Origin: Mesorhizobium amorphae
Lineage (GTDB): Bacteria > Pseudomonadota > Alphaproteobacteria > Rhizobiales > Rhizobiaceae
Reading direction: 5' to 3'
NCBI GenBank assembly: GCA_003240775.1
Contig: QFNI01000016.1
Location: forward strand, 5,380 to 69,379
DNA length: 64,000 nt
Each line of letters opens with the position of its first letter. The first letter of the stretch is position 1. Of this stretch, positions 56,882 to 64,000 are shown piece by piece. Below the pieces are notes generated by a model, which was not told the DNA's origin, did not search any database, and worked only from the letters and a program-made list of their open reading frames with translations. The translations under genes and the position numbers were made by a program.

Positions 56882-57300
56882 TCCTTCCCATCCTCTTCGC
56901 CACCACAGCCGGCGTGCTGGTGGGCGTCAGCCGCCAGGTGAACGGGCGGCTCAGCCTTTCCACATCGCCCCTCGTCTCGTCCTTCTGGAACCATGTGGTG
57001 GGGCTCGTGGCGCTGACGCTGGTCGGGCTGGCGCTGGGCAGCCTTTTTCCGCCGGGTGCCGCGCAAGCGCCGTGGCACTCTTATCTGGGCGGGCCGATCG
57101 GGGTGGTGTTCGTGGCCTCGGGAAGCTGGCTTGTGGCGCGCATCGGCGCCTTGAACACCGCACTCATGGTGATCGGCGGGCAGATGGTCTCAGGCGTCGC
57201 TCTAGACCTCATGAGCGAGGCGACGGGCGCGGTCTGGGCGAGCATGGCCGGGGTGGCGCTGATCCTGGGCGGCGTGGCGCTGACCCAACGGCGGGGATAG
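56878..57300 (+). CDS. YdcZ/DUF606-type DMT transporter subunit (second)
   Basis: This 140-residue partner of the preceding protein starts MILPILFATTAGVLVGVSRQVNGRLS, has SFWNHVVGLVAL and ends with a helix after GGQMVSGVALDLMSEA. Together the two genes give the ten helices of a complete DMT transporter, probably in opposite orientation. It is convergent with the leucyl aminopeptidase gene, 6 nt apart. Confidence 0.82.
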   Translation: MILPILFATTAGVLVGVSRQVNGRLSLSTSPLVSSFWNHVVGLVALTLVGLALGSLFPPGAAQAPWHSYLGGPIGVVFVASGSWLVARIGALNTALMVIGGQMVSGVALDLMSEATGAVWASMAGVALILGGVALTQRRG

Positions 57301-57306
57301 CCGCCT

Positions 57307-58689
57307 TCACCCTCCGAAGCGCTGCGTCAGATAGTGCTCCAACGCCCGGATGGCCTGAGCCTCGCCGCCGGTCGGGCAGGACGGCTTGTCGGCCGGGCAC
57401 CACGCGAAGATGTCGAAATGCGCCCAGCTCTTCGCCCGCTCCACGAAGCGCTGGAGAAAGAGCGCAGCCGTCATCGAGCCGGCGAAGCCATCGGTTGTGA
57501 CGTTGTTGAGGTCGGCCACCTTCGAGGACAGCTTCGCCGCATAGGGCTTCCAGAGCGGCAGCCGCCAAAGCGGGTCTTCGACAGCTTCCGCGGAAGCGGC
57601 AAGCGCCTGGGCAAGCGCCTCGTCGTCGGTGAAGAAAGGCGGCAGGTCCGGGCCGAGCGCCACGCGCGCAGCGCCCGTCAGCGTGGCGAGGTCGAGGAGC
57701 AGCTCAGGCTCCTCCTCGTCGGCAAGTGCCAGCGCATCCGCCAGCACGAGCCGGCCTTCGGCGTCGGTGTTGCCGATCTCGACCGTCAGTCCCTTGCGCG
57801 AGCGCAGGACGTCTCCGGGGCGGAAGGCGTTGGAGGAGATGCTGTTCTCCACCGCAGGCACCAGCACGCGCAGGCGGATGGGCAGCTTGGCAGCCATCAG
57901 CATGGAAGCGAGGCCGAGCACGTTGGCGGCACCTCCCATATCCTTTTTCATGAGAAGCATTCCGCTGGCGGGCTTGATGTCGAGCCCGCCCGTGTCGAAG
58001 CAGACGCCCTTGCCGACCAGCGTCACGCGTGGGCTGCCCTCATGGCCCCAGCGCATGTCGAGCAGGCGCGGCGCGGAAGCCGAAGCTCGGCCGACAGCGT
58101 GGATCATCGGAAAGTTGGCATCCAGCAGCGCATCGCCCGCGATCGTTTCCACCACGGCACCGTGGGTGGCAGCCAGCTCGCGCAGCGCTTCTTCCAGCTC
58201 GTCCGGCCCCATGTCGGACGTGGGCGTGTTGACGAGATCGCGCGCCAGGAAGACACCTGCGGCGGTGCGGCGGGCAGCATCGAGGTCGGCGCCCTCGGGC
58301 AGAACCCAGCGCTGCCTGGCTGTTTCCTTCTTGCCGTAGCGGGTGAAGGCGTAGGCGCCGAGCAGAAGCGCAAGCGCCGCAAGCTGCGGACGTGCGGGCG
58401 GGGCGGCGAGCCTCCAGTCGCCTGCGGGAAGAGCGCGCGCGAGCTGACCGAAGCCGAGCCCCTGTTCTTCCGCGCCCAACCCGAACAGCGCGCCGGCGAG
58501 CTCCCCGTCCGTGCCGGGCAGTGCCAGGCTCTCGCCTGCCCTGCCGGAGAAACCATTGGCGCGCGCCCAGGCAAGCGCTGATGCGTCGAGGCCCGCACCG
58601 TCGAGCGCATCTAAGCCCACGGCGTGAACAGGGCGTGTCTCTCCGAGCGAACCGTCGCCCACCAGTTCCACCGACATGCCGCTCTCCAT
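57307..58689 (-). CDS. Leucyl aminopeptidase family (M17) metallopeptidase
   Basis: This peptidase of about 460 residues has an N-terminal macro-like domain (about 1-150) and the M17 catalytic domain. Key residues sit in LVGKGVCFDTGGLDIKP (Lys and Asp ligands), MKKDMGGAANVLG and the signature NTDAEGRLVLADAL. It releases N-terminal residues from peptides in the cytoplasm. The start may be 58689 or 58677; both have purine-rich sites upstream. It is divergent from the TPR gene. Confidence 0.92.
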   Translation of the reverse strand: MESGMSVELVGDGSLGETRPVHAVGLDALDGAGLDASALAWARANGFSGRAGESLALPGTDGELAGALFGLGAEEQGLGFGQLARALPAGDWRLAAPPARPQLAALALLLGAYAFTRYGKKETARQRWVLPEGADLDAARRTAAGVFLARDLVNTPTSDMGPDELEEALRELAATHGAVVETIAGDALLDANFPMIHAVGRASASAPRLLDMRWGHEGSPRVTLVGKGVCFDTGGLDIKPASGMLLMKKDMGGAANVLGLASMLMAAKLPIRLRVLVPAVENSISSNAFRPGDVLRSRKGLTVEIGNTDAEGRLVLADALALADEEEPELLLDLATLTGAARVALGPDLPPFFTDDEALAQALAASAEAVEDPLWRLPLWKPYAAKLSSKVADLNNVTTDGFAGSMTAALFLQRFVERAKSWAHFDIFAWCPADKPSCPTGGEAQAIRALEHYLTQRFGG

Positions 58690-58753
58690 CGTTAACGCCT
58701 CATTAGGGTTAACCAAATATTTCTCCACTTCGGAAGACGGAGCGGGGGTTCCC

Positions 58754-59554
58754 ATGCGCAAGCCTGAAGCTGATGCCATGTCGTGGAAGCGTATAGGGCG
58801 CGGGATAGCGGCCACGCTCCTGGCTGCGGGGCTCGCAGGCTGCGCGGCAAAGCCGCTGACCACGGGCTCCGTGTCGCGCGCGCCACAGGCGTCAACGAGC
58901 GCCGATGCAGGTGAAGCGAGCGCGCTCGGGCGCGCCTATGCCAAGAACCCCAAGGACAAGAACGTCTCGCTTTCCTATGCGAGCGCGCTGGGCGCTGCGG
59001 GCCGCACCGACCAAGCGCTCGCCGTGATGCGCCGCACGGCCATCGGCCACCCCAAGGATCGCGACGTGCTCGCGGCCTACGGCAAGGCGCTTGCGGGTGC
59101 GGGCCAGCTCGATCAGGCGCTGGATGCCGTGCGCCGCGCCCAGACTCCCGAATATCCCGATTGGAAGCTGTATTCGGCGGAAGGCGCCATTCTCGACCAG
59201 ATGGGCAAGCCGCAGGAAGCGCGCACCCTCTACCGCAAGGCGCTCGACATCCGCCCGAACGAGCCTTCGGTCCTGAGCAATCTCGGCATGTCGCACGTTC
59301 TGGAAGGTGATCTGCGCGCGGCGGAGACCTATCTGCGCCAAGCCGCCCAGTCGCCCGGCGCCGACAGCCGCGTGCGCCAGAATCTGGCGCTGGTGGTGGG
59401 ATTGCAGGGCCGTTTCGACGAGGCCGAGCAGATCGCGCGCGGCGCGCTTTCCCCGCAGGAAGCGGAAGCCAACGTCGCCTATCTCCGCGGGATGCTCGCC
59501 CAGCAGAACGCCTGGAAGGACATCAAGCAGGAAGACAAGTCCGCCGCGAACTGA
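58754..59554 (+). CDS. tadD: TPR lipoprotein, TadD-like
   Basis: This 266-residue lipoprotein has the lipobox LAGC (C30) and about five tetratricopeptide repeats from residue 55 to 230 (for example YAKNPKDKNVSLSYASALGAAGRTDQALAV and PSVLSNLGMSHVLEGDLRAAETYLRQA). TadD-like lipoproteins support secretin assembly of Tad pili. It faces the tadC end of the leftward Tad gene group, separated by a bidirectional terminator. GGAGCGGGGG lies upstream of ATG 58754. Confidence 0.83.
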   Translation: MRKPEADAMSWKRIGRGIAATLLAAGLAGCAAKPLTTGSVSRAPQASTSADAGEASALGRAYAKNPKDKNVSLSYASALGAAGRTDQALAVMRRTAIGHPKDRDVLAAYGKALAGAGQLDQALDAVRRAQTPEYPDWKLYSAEGAILDQMGKPQEARTLYRKALDIRPNEPSVLSNLGMSHVLEGDLRAAETYLRQAAQSPGADSRVRQNLALVVGLQGRFDEAEQIARGALSPQEAEANVAYLRGMLAQQNAWKDIKQEDKSAAN

Positions 59555-59572
59555 GCGTTTTCGAACGATCGA

Positions 59573-59608
59573 CGAAAAAGGCGCGGCCGGGAGGCCGCGC
59601 CTTTTTCG
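59573..59608. terminator. Bidirectional intrinsic terminator
   Basis: The 14-bp stem AAAAAGGCGCGGCC / GGCCGCGCCTTTTT (extended by CG on each side) with loop GGGA gives T-runs on both strands. It serves the converging tadD-like gene and the Tad operon. Confidence 0.93.
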
Positions 59609-59631
59609 TTCGGGCTGTGCTGGATGCTTCG

Positions 59632-60651
59632 TCAGTTCTGGCGCGTGTTGTCGTCTGCCTGCTTGCCGAAGATGCCCTGCTCGGACACCTGGATGCCGGC
59701 GGGGCCCAGGATCACGGCAAACAGCACGGGCAGGAAGAACAGGATCATCGGCACGGTGAGCTTGGGCGGCAGGGCGGCCGCCTTCTTCTCGGCTGCGTTC
59801 ATGCGCTGGTCTCGGCTTTCGCCCGCAAGCACGCGCAGCGCGTGCGCAACCGGGGTGCCGTAGCGCTCGGCCTGGATGAGCGCCTGGCTCACATTCTTCA
59901 CCGATTCCAGCCCGGTGCGCAGGGCCAGGTTCTCGTAGGCCTGGCGGCGCTCCTGCAGAAAGGAGAGCTCCGCGTTGGTGAGCACGAACTCCTCGGCCAG
60001 GGCCACGGATTGCGTGCCGATCTCCTCGGCCACCCGGCGAAAGGCTGCTTCCACCGACATGCCCGATTCCACGCAGATCAGAAGAAGGTCGAGCGCATCG
60101 GGCCACGCCCGCTGGATCGACGCCTTCCGCTTGGTGGCGATGTTTCCGACGTAGAGAATCGGCGCGTAGAAGCCGGCATAGGCGCCGAGCACGCAGACGA
60201 AGATCTTCATGAACAGCGGCTGGGCGGACAGGCCGCCGAGCACGAAGACGTAGGCGGCGGCGAGGGCTCCGCCCACGAAGGGCAGCACAAGGCGTGCGAA
60301 CAGAAAACGGGTCAGCGGGTTCTGGCCGCGAAAGCCCGCCATGCGCAGCTTAGCGAGAGTGCCCTCGTCGGCCAGGGCGTTGCGCAGGTCGAAGCGTTCC
60401 ACGATCGAGGCCATGCCGCGGGCCTCCTGCTCGCGCAGACCCTTGCGCTTCGTGTTTTCGGCGGCGAGGCGCGCACGCTGCTTGGCGCGCAGTTCCTCGC
60501 GTTCCAGGGCAACCGCCTTCATGCGGCCCTTGAGCGGATTGGGGCTAAGGGCCGGCAGCGCGGTGAACACGGTGGCGAACACCGCGACCCCCACCAGAAG
60601 CGCGATCATGAAGGAAGGGTCGTAGATCGCCGTGACCACGGAATCCATCAT
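59632..60651 (-). CDS. tadC: Tad pilus assembly inner-membrane protein TadC
   Basis: This 339-residue GspF-type membrane protein has four hydrophobic segments and the T2SS-F signature around WPDALDLLLICVESGMSVEAAFRRVAEEIG and RYGTPVAHALRVLAGESRDQRM. It forms the platform of the Flp/Tad pilus with TadB. It follows tadB by 4 nt and is the last gene in view of this group. Confidence 0.92.
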   Translation of the reverse strand: MMDSVVTAIYDPSFMIALLVGVAVFATVFTALPALSPNPLKGRMKAVALEREELRAKQRARLAAENTKRKGLREQEARGMASIVERFDLRNALADEGTLAKLRMAGFRGQNPLTRFLFARLVLPFVGGALAAAYVFVLGGLSAQPLFMKIFVCVLGAYAGFYAPILYVGNIATKRKASIQRAWPDALDLLLICVESGMSVEAAFRRVAEEIGTQSVALAEEFVLTNAELSFLQERRQAYENLALRTGLESVKNVSQALIQAERYGTPVAHALRVLAGESRDQRMNAAEKKAAALPPKLTVPMILFFLPVLFAVILGPAGIQVSEQGIFGKQADDNTRQN

Positions 60652-60655
60652 GGCG

Positions 60656-61666
60656 TCAGACCTCGAAATTCATCATCTGCTTCATCACGAAGATGCCGAT
60701 CGACATCCACAGTCCGGCGACACCCAGGATCATGTGGCCTGCGCTCGTGGTGAAGAGGGGCATGATGTAGTTGGGGCTCGTCAGGTAGACGAGAAAGGCG
60801 ACGATGAAGGGCAGAAGGCCGATGATCCAGGCCGAAGCCTTGGCTTCCATCGACAGTGCCTGGACCTTGGCCTTCATCTTCTTGCGGTCGCGCAGCACGC
60901 GGCTCAGATTGCCGATGGCTTCCGACAGATTGCCGCCCGCCTGGCTCTGGATCTGGATCACGATGCCGAAAAAGCCCGCTTCCGCGCAGGGCATGGTCTC
61001 GGGCATGCGCATGCAGGCTTCGGGAATGGAAAGCCCCACCTGCTGGCTTTCCACGATGCGGCGGAACTCCCCGCGCACGGGCTCCTGGGCTTCGGAGGCG
61101 ATCAGGCGAATGGCGTCGTTGAGCGGCAGGCCCGACTTCACCGCGCGCACGATTACATCGAGCGCGTTGGGGAATTCGTTCAGGAAGGCCTTCACGCGGC
61201 GCGCACGCCGAAAGCTCACGAACCAGCGCGGCAGGCCGACCGAGCCCGCAAGCAACGCGCCCGGCAGCGCCCAGAGCGGCGCGCCGCCGAAGAAGGCCAG
61301 GATGGTCACCACCACGCCGCTGATGGCGGAATACACGGTGAAGCGTTCCATCGAGACCGTCATGCCGGCCTGCTTGATCTGGATGCGCAGCGGCGGCTTG
61401 TGGGTGACGCGGTCGCGCGCCTTCTGCTTGTCGTTGAGGTCCTTGATCGAATCCTGGATCGTCTTGCGGCGCTTGGTCAATTCCTGCGCACGGTCGCGCG
61501 ATGCCTTGACAGCGGCGCGGTCGTTGTCGACGCGCTTCACCGCCTCGAGCCGCTTGCCCATGTTCTTCTCGGCCTCGACCCTGTTGAACAGGAAGGCGTA
61601 GGCCATCCCTCCCGCGCTCAACGCGGCGAGAAGCATGAAAAGGATCGAGTTGCTCAAACCAAACAT
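60656..61666 (-). CDS. tadB: Tad pilus assembly inner-membrane protein TadB
   Basis: This 336-residue GspF-type protein has helices at both ends, a charged cytosolic stretch (about 30-90) and the T2SS-F domain with FPNALDVIVRAVKSGLPLNDAIRLIASE and QSQAGGNLSEAIGNLSRVLRDR. It pairs with TadC. ATG 61666 (MFGLSN) is chosen over an upstream in-frame ATG that would overlap cpaF. Confidence 0.92.
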   Translation of the reverse strand: MFGLSNSILFMLLAALSAGGMAYAFLFNRVEAEKNMGKRLEAVKRVDNDRAAVKASRDRAQELTKRRKTIQDSIKDLNDKQKARDRVTHKPPLRIQIKQAGMTVSMERFTVYSAISGVVVTILAFFGGAPLWALPGALLAGSVGLPRWFVSFRRARRVKAFLNEFPNALDVIVRAVKSGLPLNDAIRLIASEAQEPVRGEFRRIVESQQVGLSIPEACMRMPETMPCAEAGFFGIVIQIQSQAGGNLSEAIGNLSRVLRDRKKMKAKVQALSMEAKASAWIIGLLPFIVAFLVYLTSPNYIMPLFTTSAGHMILGVAGLWMSIGIFVMKQMMNFEV

Positions 61667-61751
61667 GGAACCTGTTCCGACCTTTCGCGCCGGTCTCGGA
61701 GCGTTTCCGGGCGAAGCGAAAGCCGCGCCGAAGGAGAACGCGGCAAAGAAA

Positions 61752-63224
61752 TCAGTTGGCCTGCCGCTCCATGGCTTCGAGCGCGGCCGCAAGGCGCGCT
61801 TCTTCGCCGAAGTAGCGGGCGCGGTCCCAGAAGTGAGGACGGCCGATGCCTGTCGAAACGTGGCTTCCCGTCAGGCGCCCGTTCGCGTCCTCACCCTGGA
61901 TGTTGTAGAGAACGAGGTCCTGCGTGATGATCACGTCCCCTTCCATGCCGATCACCTCGGTGATGTGGGTGATGCGGCGTGAGCCGTCGCGCAGGCGCGC
62001 GGCTTGGACGATCACGTCGACCGAGCCCACGATGATCTCGCGCACGGTCTTCTGCGGCAGGGTGAAACCGCCCATGGCGATCATGGATTCCATGCGGTTC
62101 AGGCATTCGCGTGGGCTGTTCGAGTGGATCGTGCCCATCGAGCCGTCGTGGCCCGTGTTCATGGCCTGGAGCAGATCGAACACTTCCGACCCGCGCACCT
62201 CGCCCACGATGATGCGCTCGGGGCGCATGCGCAGGCAGTTCTTGACGAGATCGCGCATGGTCACCTGCCCCTCCCCTTCGAGGTTGGGCGGGCGTGTTTC
62301 GAGGCGCACAACGTGTGGCTGCTGGAGCTGGAGCTCGGCCGAGTCTTCGCAGGTGATCACGCGCTCGTCGCGATCGACATAGTTGGTCAGGCAATTAAGC
62401 AGCGTCGTCTTGCCCGAGCCCGTGCCGCCGGAGATGATGACGTTGCAGCGCACGCGCCCGATGATCTTGAGCACCTCCGCCCCTTCGGGCGAGATCGCGC
62501 CGAACTTGACGAGCTGGTCGAGCGTCAGCTTGTCCTTCTTGAACTTGCGGATGGTCAGCGCCGTGCCGTCGATGGCGAGCGGGGGCGCGATTACATTGAC
62601 GCGGGAGCCGTCGGGCAGGCGTGCGTCGCAGATGGGGGACGCCTCGTCCACGCGGCGCCCGACCTGGGAGACGATGCGCTGGCAGATGTTCAAGAGCTGC
62701 TGGTTGTCGCGGAAGCGGATCGGCGTCAGCTCGACCTTGCCGCCCACTTCGATGAAGATCTGTTTGGCGCCGTTGACCATGATGTCGGCGATGTCGTCGC
62801 GCGCCAGCAGCGGTTCGAGCGGGCCGTAGCCGAGCACGTCGTTGCAGATGTCCTCGAGCAGTTCCTCCTGCTCGGCAATCGACATCGCGAAGTTCTTGAT
62901 CGCGATGATGTCGTTGACGATGTCGCGGATTTCCTCGCGCGCCGATTCCGGGTCGAGCTTGGAGAGTTGGGACAGGTCGATCGTGTCGATCAGGGCTGCG
63001 AAGACCTGGCTCTTCGTGTCGTAATAGGACTCGGACCGCTCGCGAACGAACATGCGCGACTGCGGCGCGGTGGGAGGGGGCTCCACGACCGAGCGGCGCG
63101 GCTGAACCTCTGCCGTGGACGCGCGAAGCGGTGCCTGCGCCTCACGCGAGGCTTGCGCCGCAGGCGGGCGGAACTCGGGCGCGGGCCGGCTCGCGGTGTC
63201 CTCGGTGCCTCTTCTGCCGAACAT
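61752..63224 (-). CDS. cpaF: Tad pilus assembly ATPase CpaF/TadA
   Basis: This 490-residue secretion ATPase drives Flp pilus extension and retraction. After a Pro-rich N-terminus (about 1-55) come the N-terminal ATPase subdomain, Walker [10 protein letters not shown] (about 266-274), the Asp box ([21 protein letters not shown]), Walker B with [13 protein letters not shown] and the His box [18 protein letters not shown] 63224 has AGGGA 9 nt upstream. Confidence 0.95.
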   Translation of the reverse strand: MFGRRGTEDTASRPAPEFRPPAAQASREAQAPLRASTAEVQPRRSVVEPPPTAPQSRMFVRERSESYYDTKSQVFAALIDTIDLSQLSKLDPESAREEIRDIVNDIIAIKNFAMSIAEQEELLEDICNDVLGYGPLEPLLARDDIADIMVNGAKQIFIEVGGKVELTPIRFRDNQQLLNICQRIVSQVGRRVDEASPICDARLPDGSRVNVIAPPLAIDGTALTIRKFKKDKLTLDQLVKFGAISPEGAEVLKIIGRVRCNVIISGGTGSGKTTLLNCLTNYVDRDERVITCEDSAELQLQQPHVVRLETRPPNLEGEGQVTMRDLVKNCLRMRPERIIVGEVRGSEVFDLLQAMNTGHDGSMGTIHSNSPRECLNRMESMIAMGGFTLPQKTVREIIVGSVDVIVQAARLRDGSRRITHITEVIGMEGDVIITQDLVLYNIQGEDANGRLTGSHVSTGIGRPHFWDRARYFGEEARLAAALEAMERQAN

Positions 63225-63282
63225 GCTGGCTATTCCCTGTTGCAACCGTCCAGGCAGGCGCGGAGCCTACCCGGCGCGCACA

Positions 63283-64000
63283 TCACTTCTTGAGCTTGAG
63301 CTTGCCCAGAAGGGCCGAGAGCCCCGCGGGCTTGGCCGCCTTCACCTCGGCCCGGCCCGTCAGCACATGCGCCATCTGCGCGATGGTGCCGACGATAGGG
63401 CTTTTGGGATCGGTCTCGCCCAGCATCCGGCCGTTGTTGGCCGCGTTGCCGAAGAGTTGCGGCTCGAACGGGATCACGGCCAGCGGCTGCAGGCCGAGCG
63501 GCTCGGCGAAGTCAGCGGGCGTGATCTCCGGGCGCTTGGGAACGCCTGCCTGGTTGATCACGAGATGCGGCGCCCGGTCGTTGGGCCGCAGCTTCTTGAG
63601 CATGTCCAGCAGGTTCTTGGTGTTGCGCAGGTTGGCGAGCTCGGGTGTGGCGGTGATCACCACCTCGTCGGCCTGCGCCAACGTGTTGCGCGTCCAGGCC
63701 GTCCAGCCATGCGGCACGTCGAGCACGAGGAAGGGTGCCGTGCGCTGTGCGGTCTCGATGATGGACTGGAAAGCGTCGGGCCCAAAATCGTAGGTGCGGT
63801 CGAGCGTGGAGGGCGCGGCCAGAAGCGACAGGCGCTCGGCGCACTGGGCGAGCAAGCGGTCGAGATAGACCTCGTCGATGCGCTCGGGCGAGAAAACAGC
63901 CTCGGCGATGCCCTGGGCCGGGTCCTGGTCGAAATTGATGTTGGCCGTGCCGAAGGGCAGGTCGAGATCGGCCACCATCACTTCCGACGAGAAGAGCGTC
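63283..64000 (-). CDS. cpaE: Tad pilus localisation ATPase CpaE, C-terminal part (runs off the right edge)
   Basis: The visible 238 codons form the C-terminal part of a MinD/ParA-like ATPase of the CpaE type: VMVADLDLPFGTANINFDQDPAQGIAEAV, VLDVPHGWTAWTRNTLAQADEVV and HLVINQAGVPKRPEI. The receiver-like domain and P-loop lie beyond 64000. CpaE places Tad pili at the pole in Caulobacter. It is upstream of cpaF by 58 nt on the same strand. Confidence 0.88.
   Translation of the reverse strand, partial: TLFSSEVMVADLDLPFGTANINFDQDPAQGIAEAVFSPERIDEVYLDRLLAQCAERLSLLAAPSTLDRTYDFGPDAFQSIIETAQRTAPFLVLDVPHGWTAWTRNTLAQADEVVITATPELANLRNTKNLLDMLKKLRPNDRAPHLVINQAGVPKRPEITPADFAEPLGLQPLAVIPFEPQLFGNAANNGRMLGETDPKSPIVGTIAQMAHVLTGRAEVKAAKPAGLSALLGKLKLKK

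Overview
The window is a 64-kb stretch of GC-rich alphaproteobacterial chromosome, almost certainly from the order Hyphomicrobiales (Rhizobiales). The evidence is gene order and protein sequence. The blocks rpmH-rnpA-yidC-engB-argB, dapD-DUF805-dapE-truA-fmt-def-rmuC, lsrB-trxB-lrp-LPS glycosyltransferases-greA, recR-ybaB-dnaX-SRP RNA and yejA1-yejA2-yejB-yejE-yejF resemble the layout known from rhizobia and their relatives. I cannot assign a genus from sequence alone. No tRNA, rRNA, insertion sequence, prophage or CRISPR array was seen. Coding density is very high, and many neighbouring genes overlap by 1-8 nt.

Layout. 1-840: 5' part of a sensor histidine kinase running off the left edge. 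1016-3684: rpmH-rnpA-yidC from a strong sigma70-type promoter to an intrinsic terminator. 3790-7818: a secreted fasciclin protein, an acyltransferase coupled to engB, and a leftward ECF sigma / anti-sigma / Tat-exported MsrB operon. 7951-20384: argB, an EamA transporter, a HAD nucleotidase with DUF817, a GST, a LOG-family protein, the lysine-pathway operon dapD...dapE with three membrane-protein genes inside it, then truA-fmt-def (leftward) and rmuC. 20499-28423: a 43-residue basic protein, DUF6481, two luciferase-like monooxygenases, lsrB-trxB, an Lrp regulator and a short LPS glycosyltransferase locus with greA. 28633-38220: transporter, two extensin-like proteins, a CNNM-type protein, thioesterase, GMC oxidoreductase, two cold-shock genes with long leaders, a double Kazal-domain lipoprotein and a lytic transglycosylase. 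38253-45600: recR, ybaB, dnaX, 4.5S SRP RNA, HIT, nudC, kdsB-pheA and a membrane-anchored cytochrome c. 45764-55007: a Yej-type peptide ABC importer operon with two tandem binding proteins and a VapBC toxin-antitoxin module between yejE and yejF. 55001-58689: NlpC/P60 peptidase, MarR regulator, paired YdcZ-type transporters and a leucyl aminopeptidase. 58754-64000: TPR protein (TadD-like) facing the leftward Tad pilus genes cpaE-cpaF-tadB-tadC.

Most of the window is conserved core genome. The most unusual structures are: (1) the vapBC cassette inside the yej operon, with a perfect 16-bp-arm palindrome at its promoter and gene-to-gene overlaps at its right junction; (2) a 30-nt element (26 of 30 identical) upstream of both cold-shock genes; (3) a similar GTGAAA-N18-CG promoter-like motif upstream of both the ECF sigma operon and the fasciclin gene, echoing mycobacterial SigK/RskA control of fasciclin proteins; and (4) two copies of a large palindromic repeat, each placed exactly between convergent genes.
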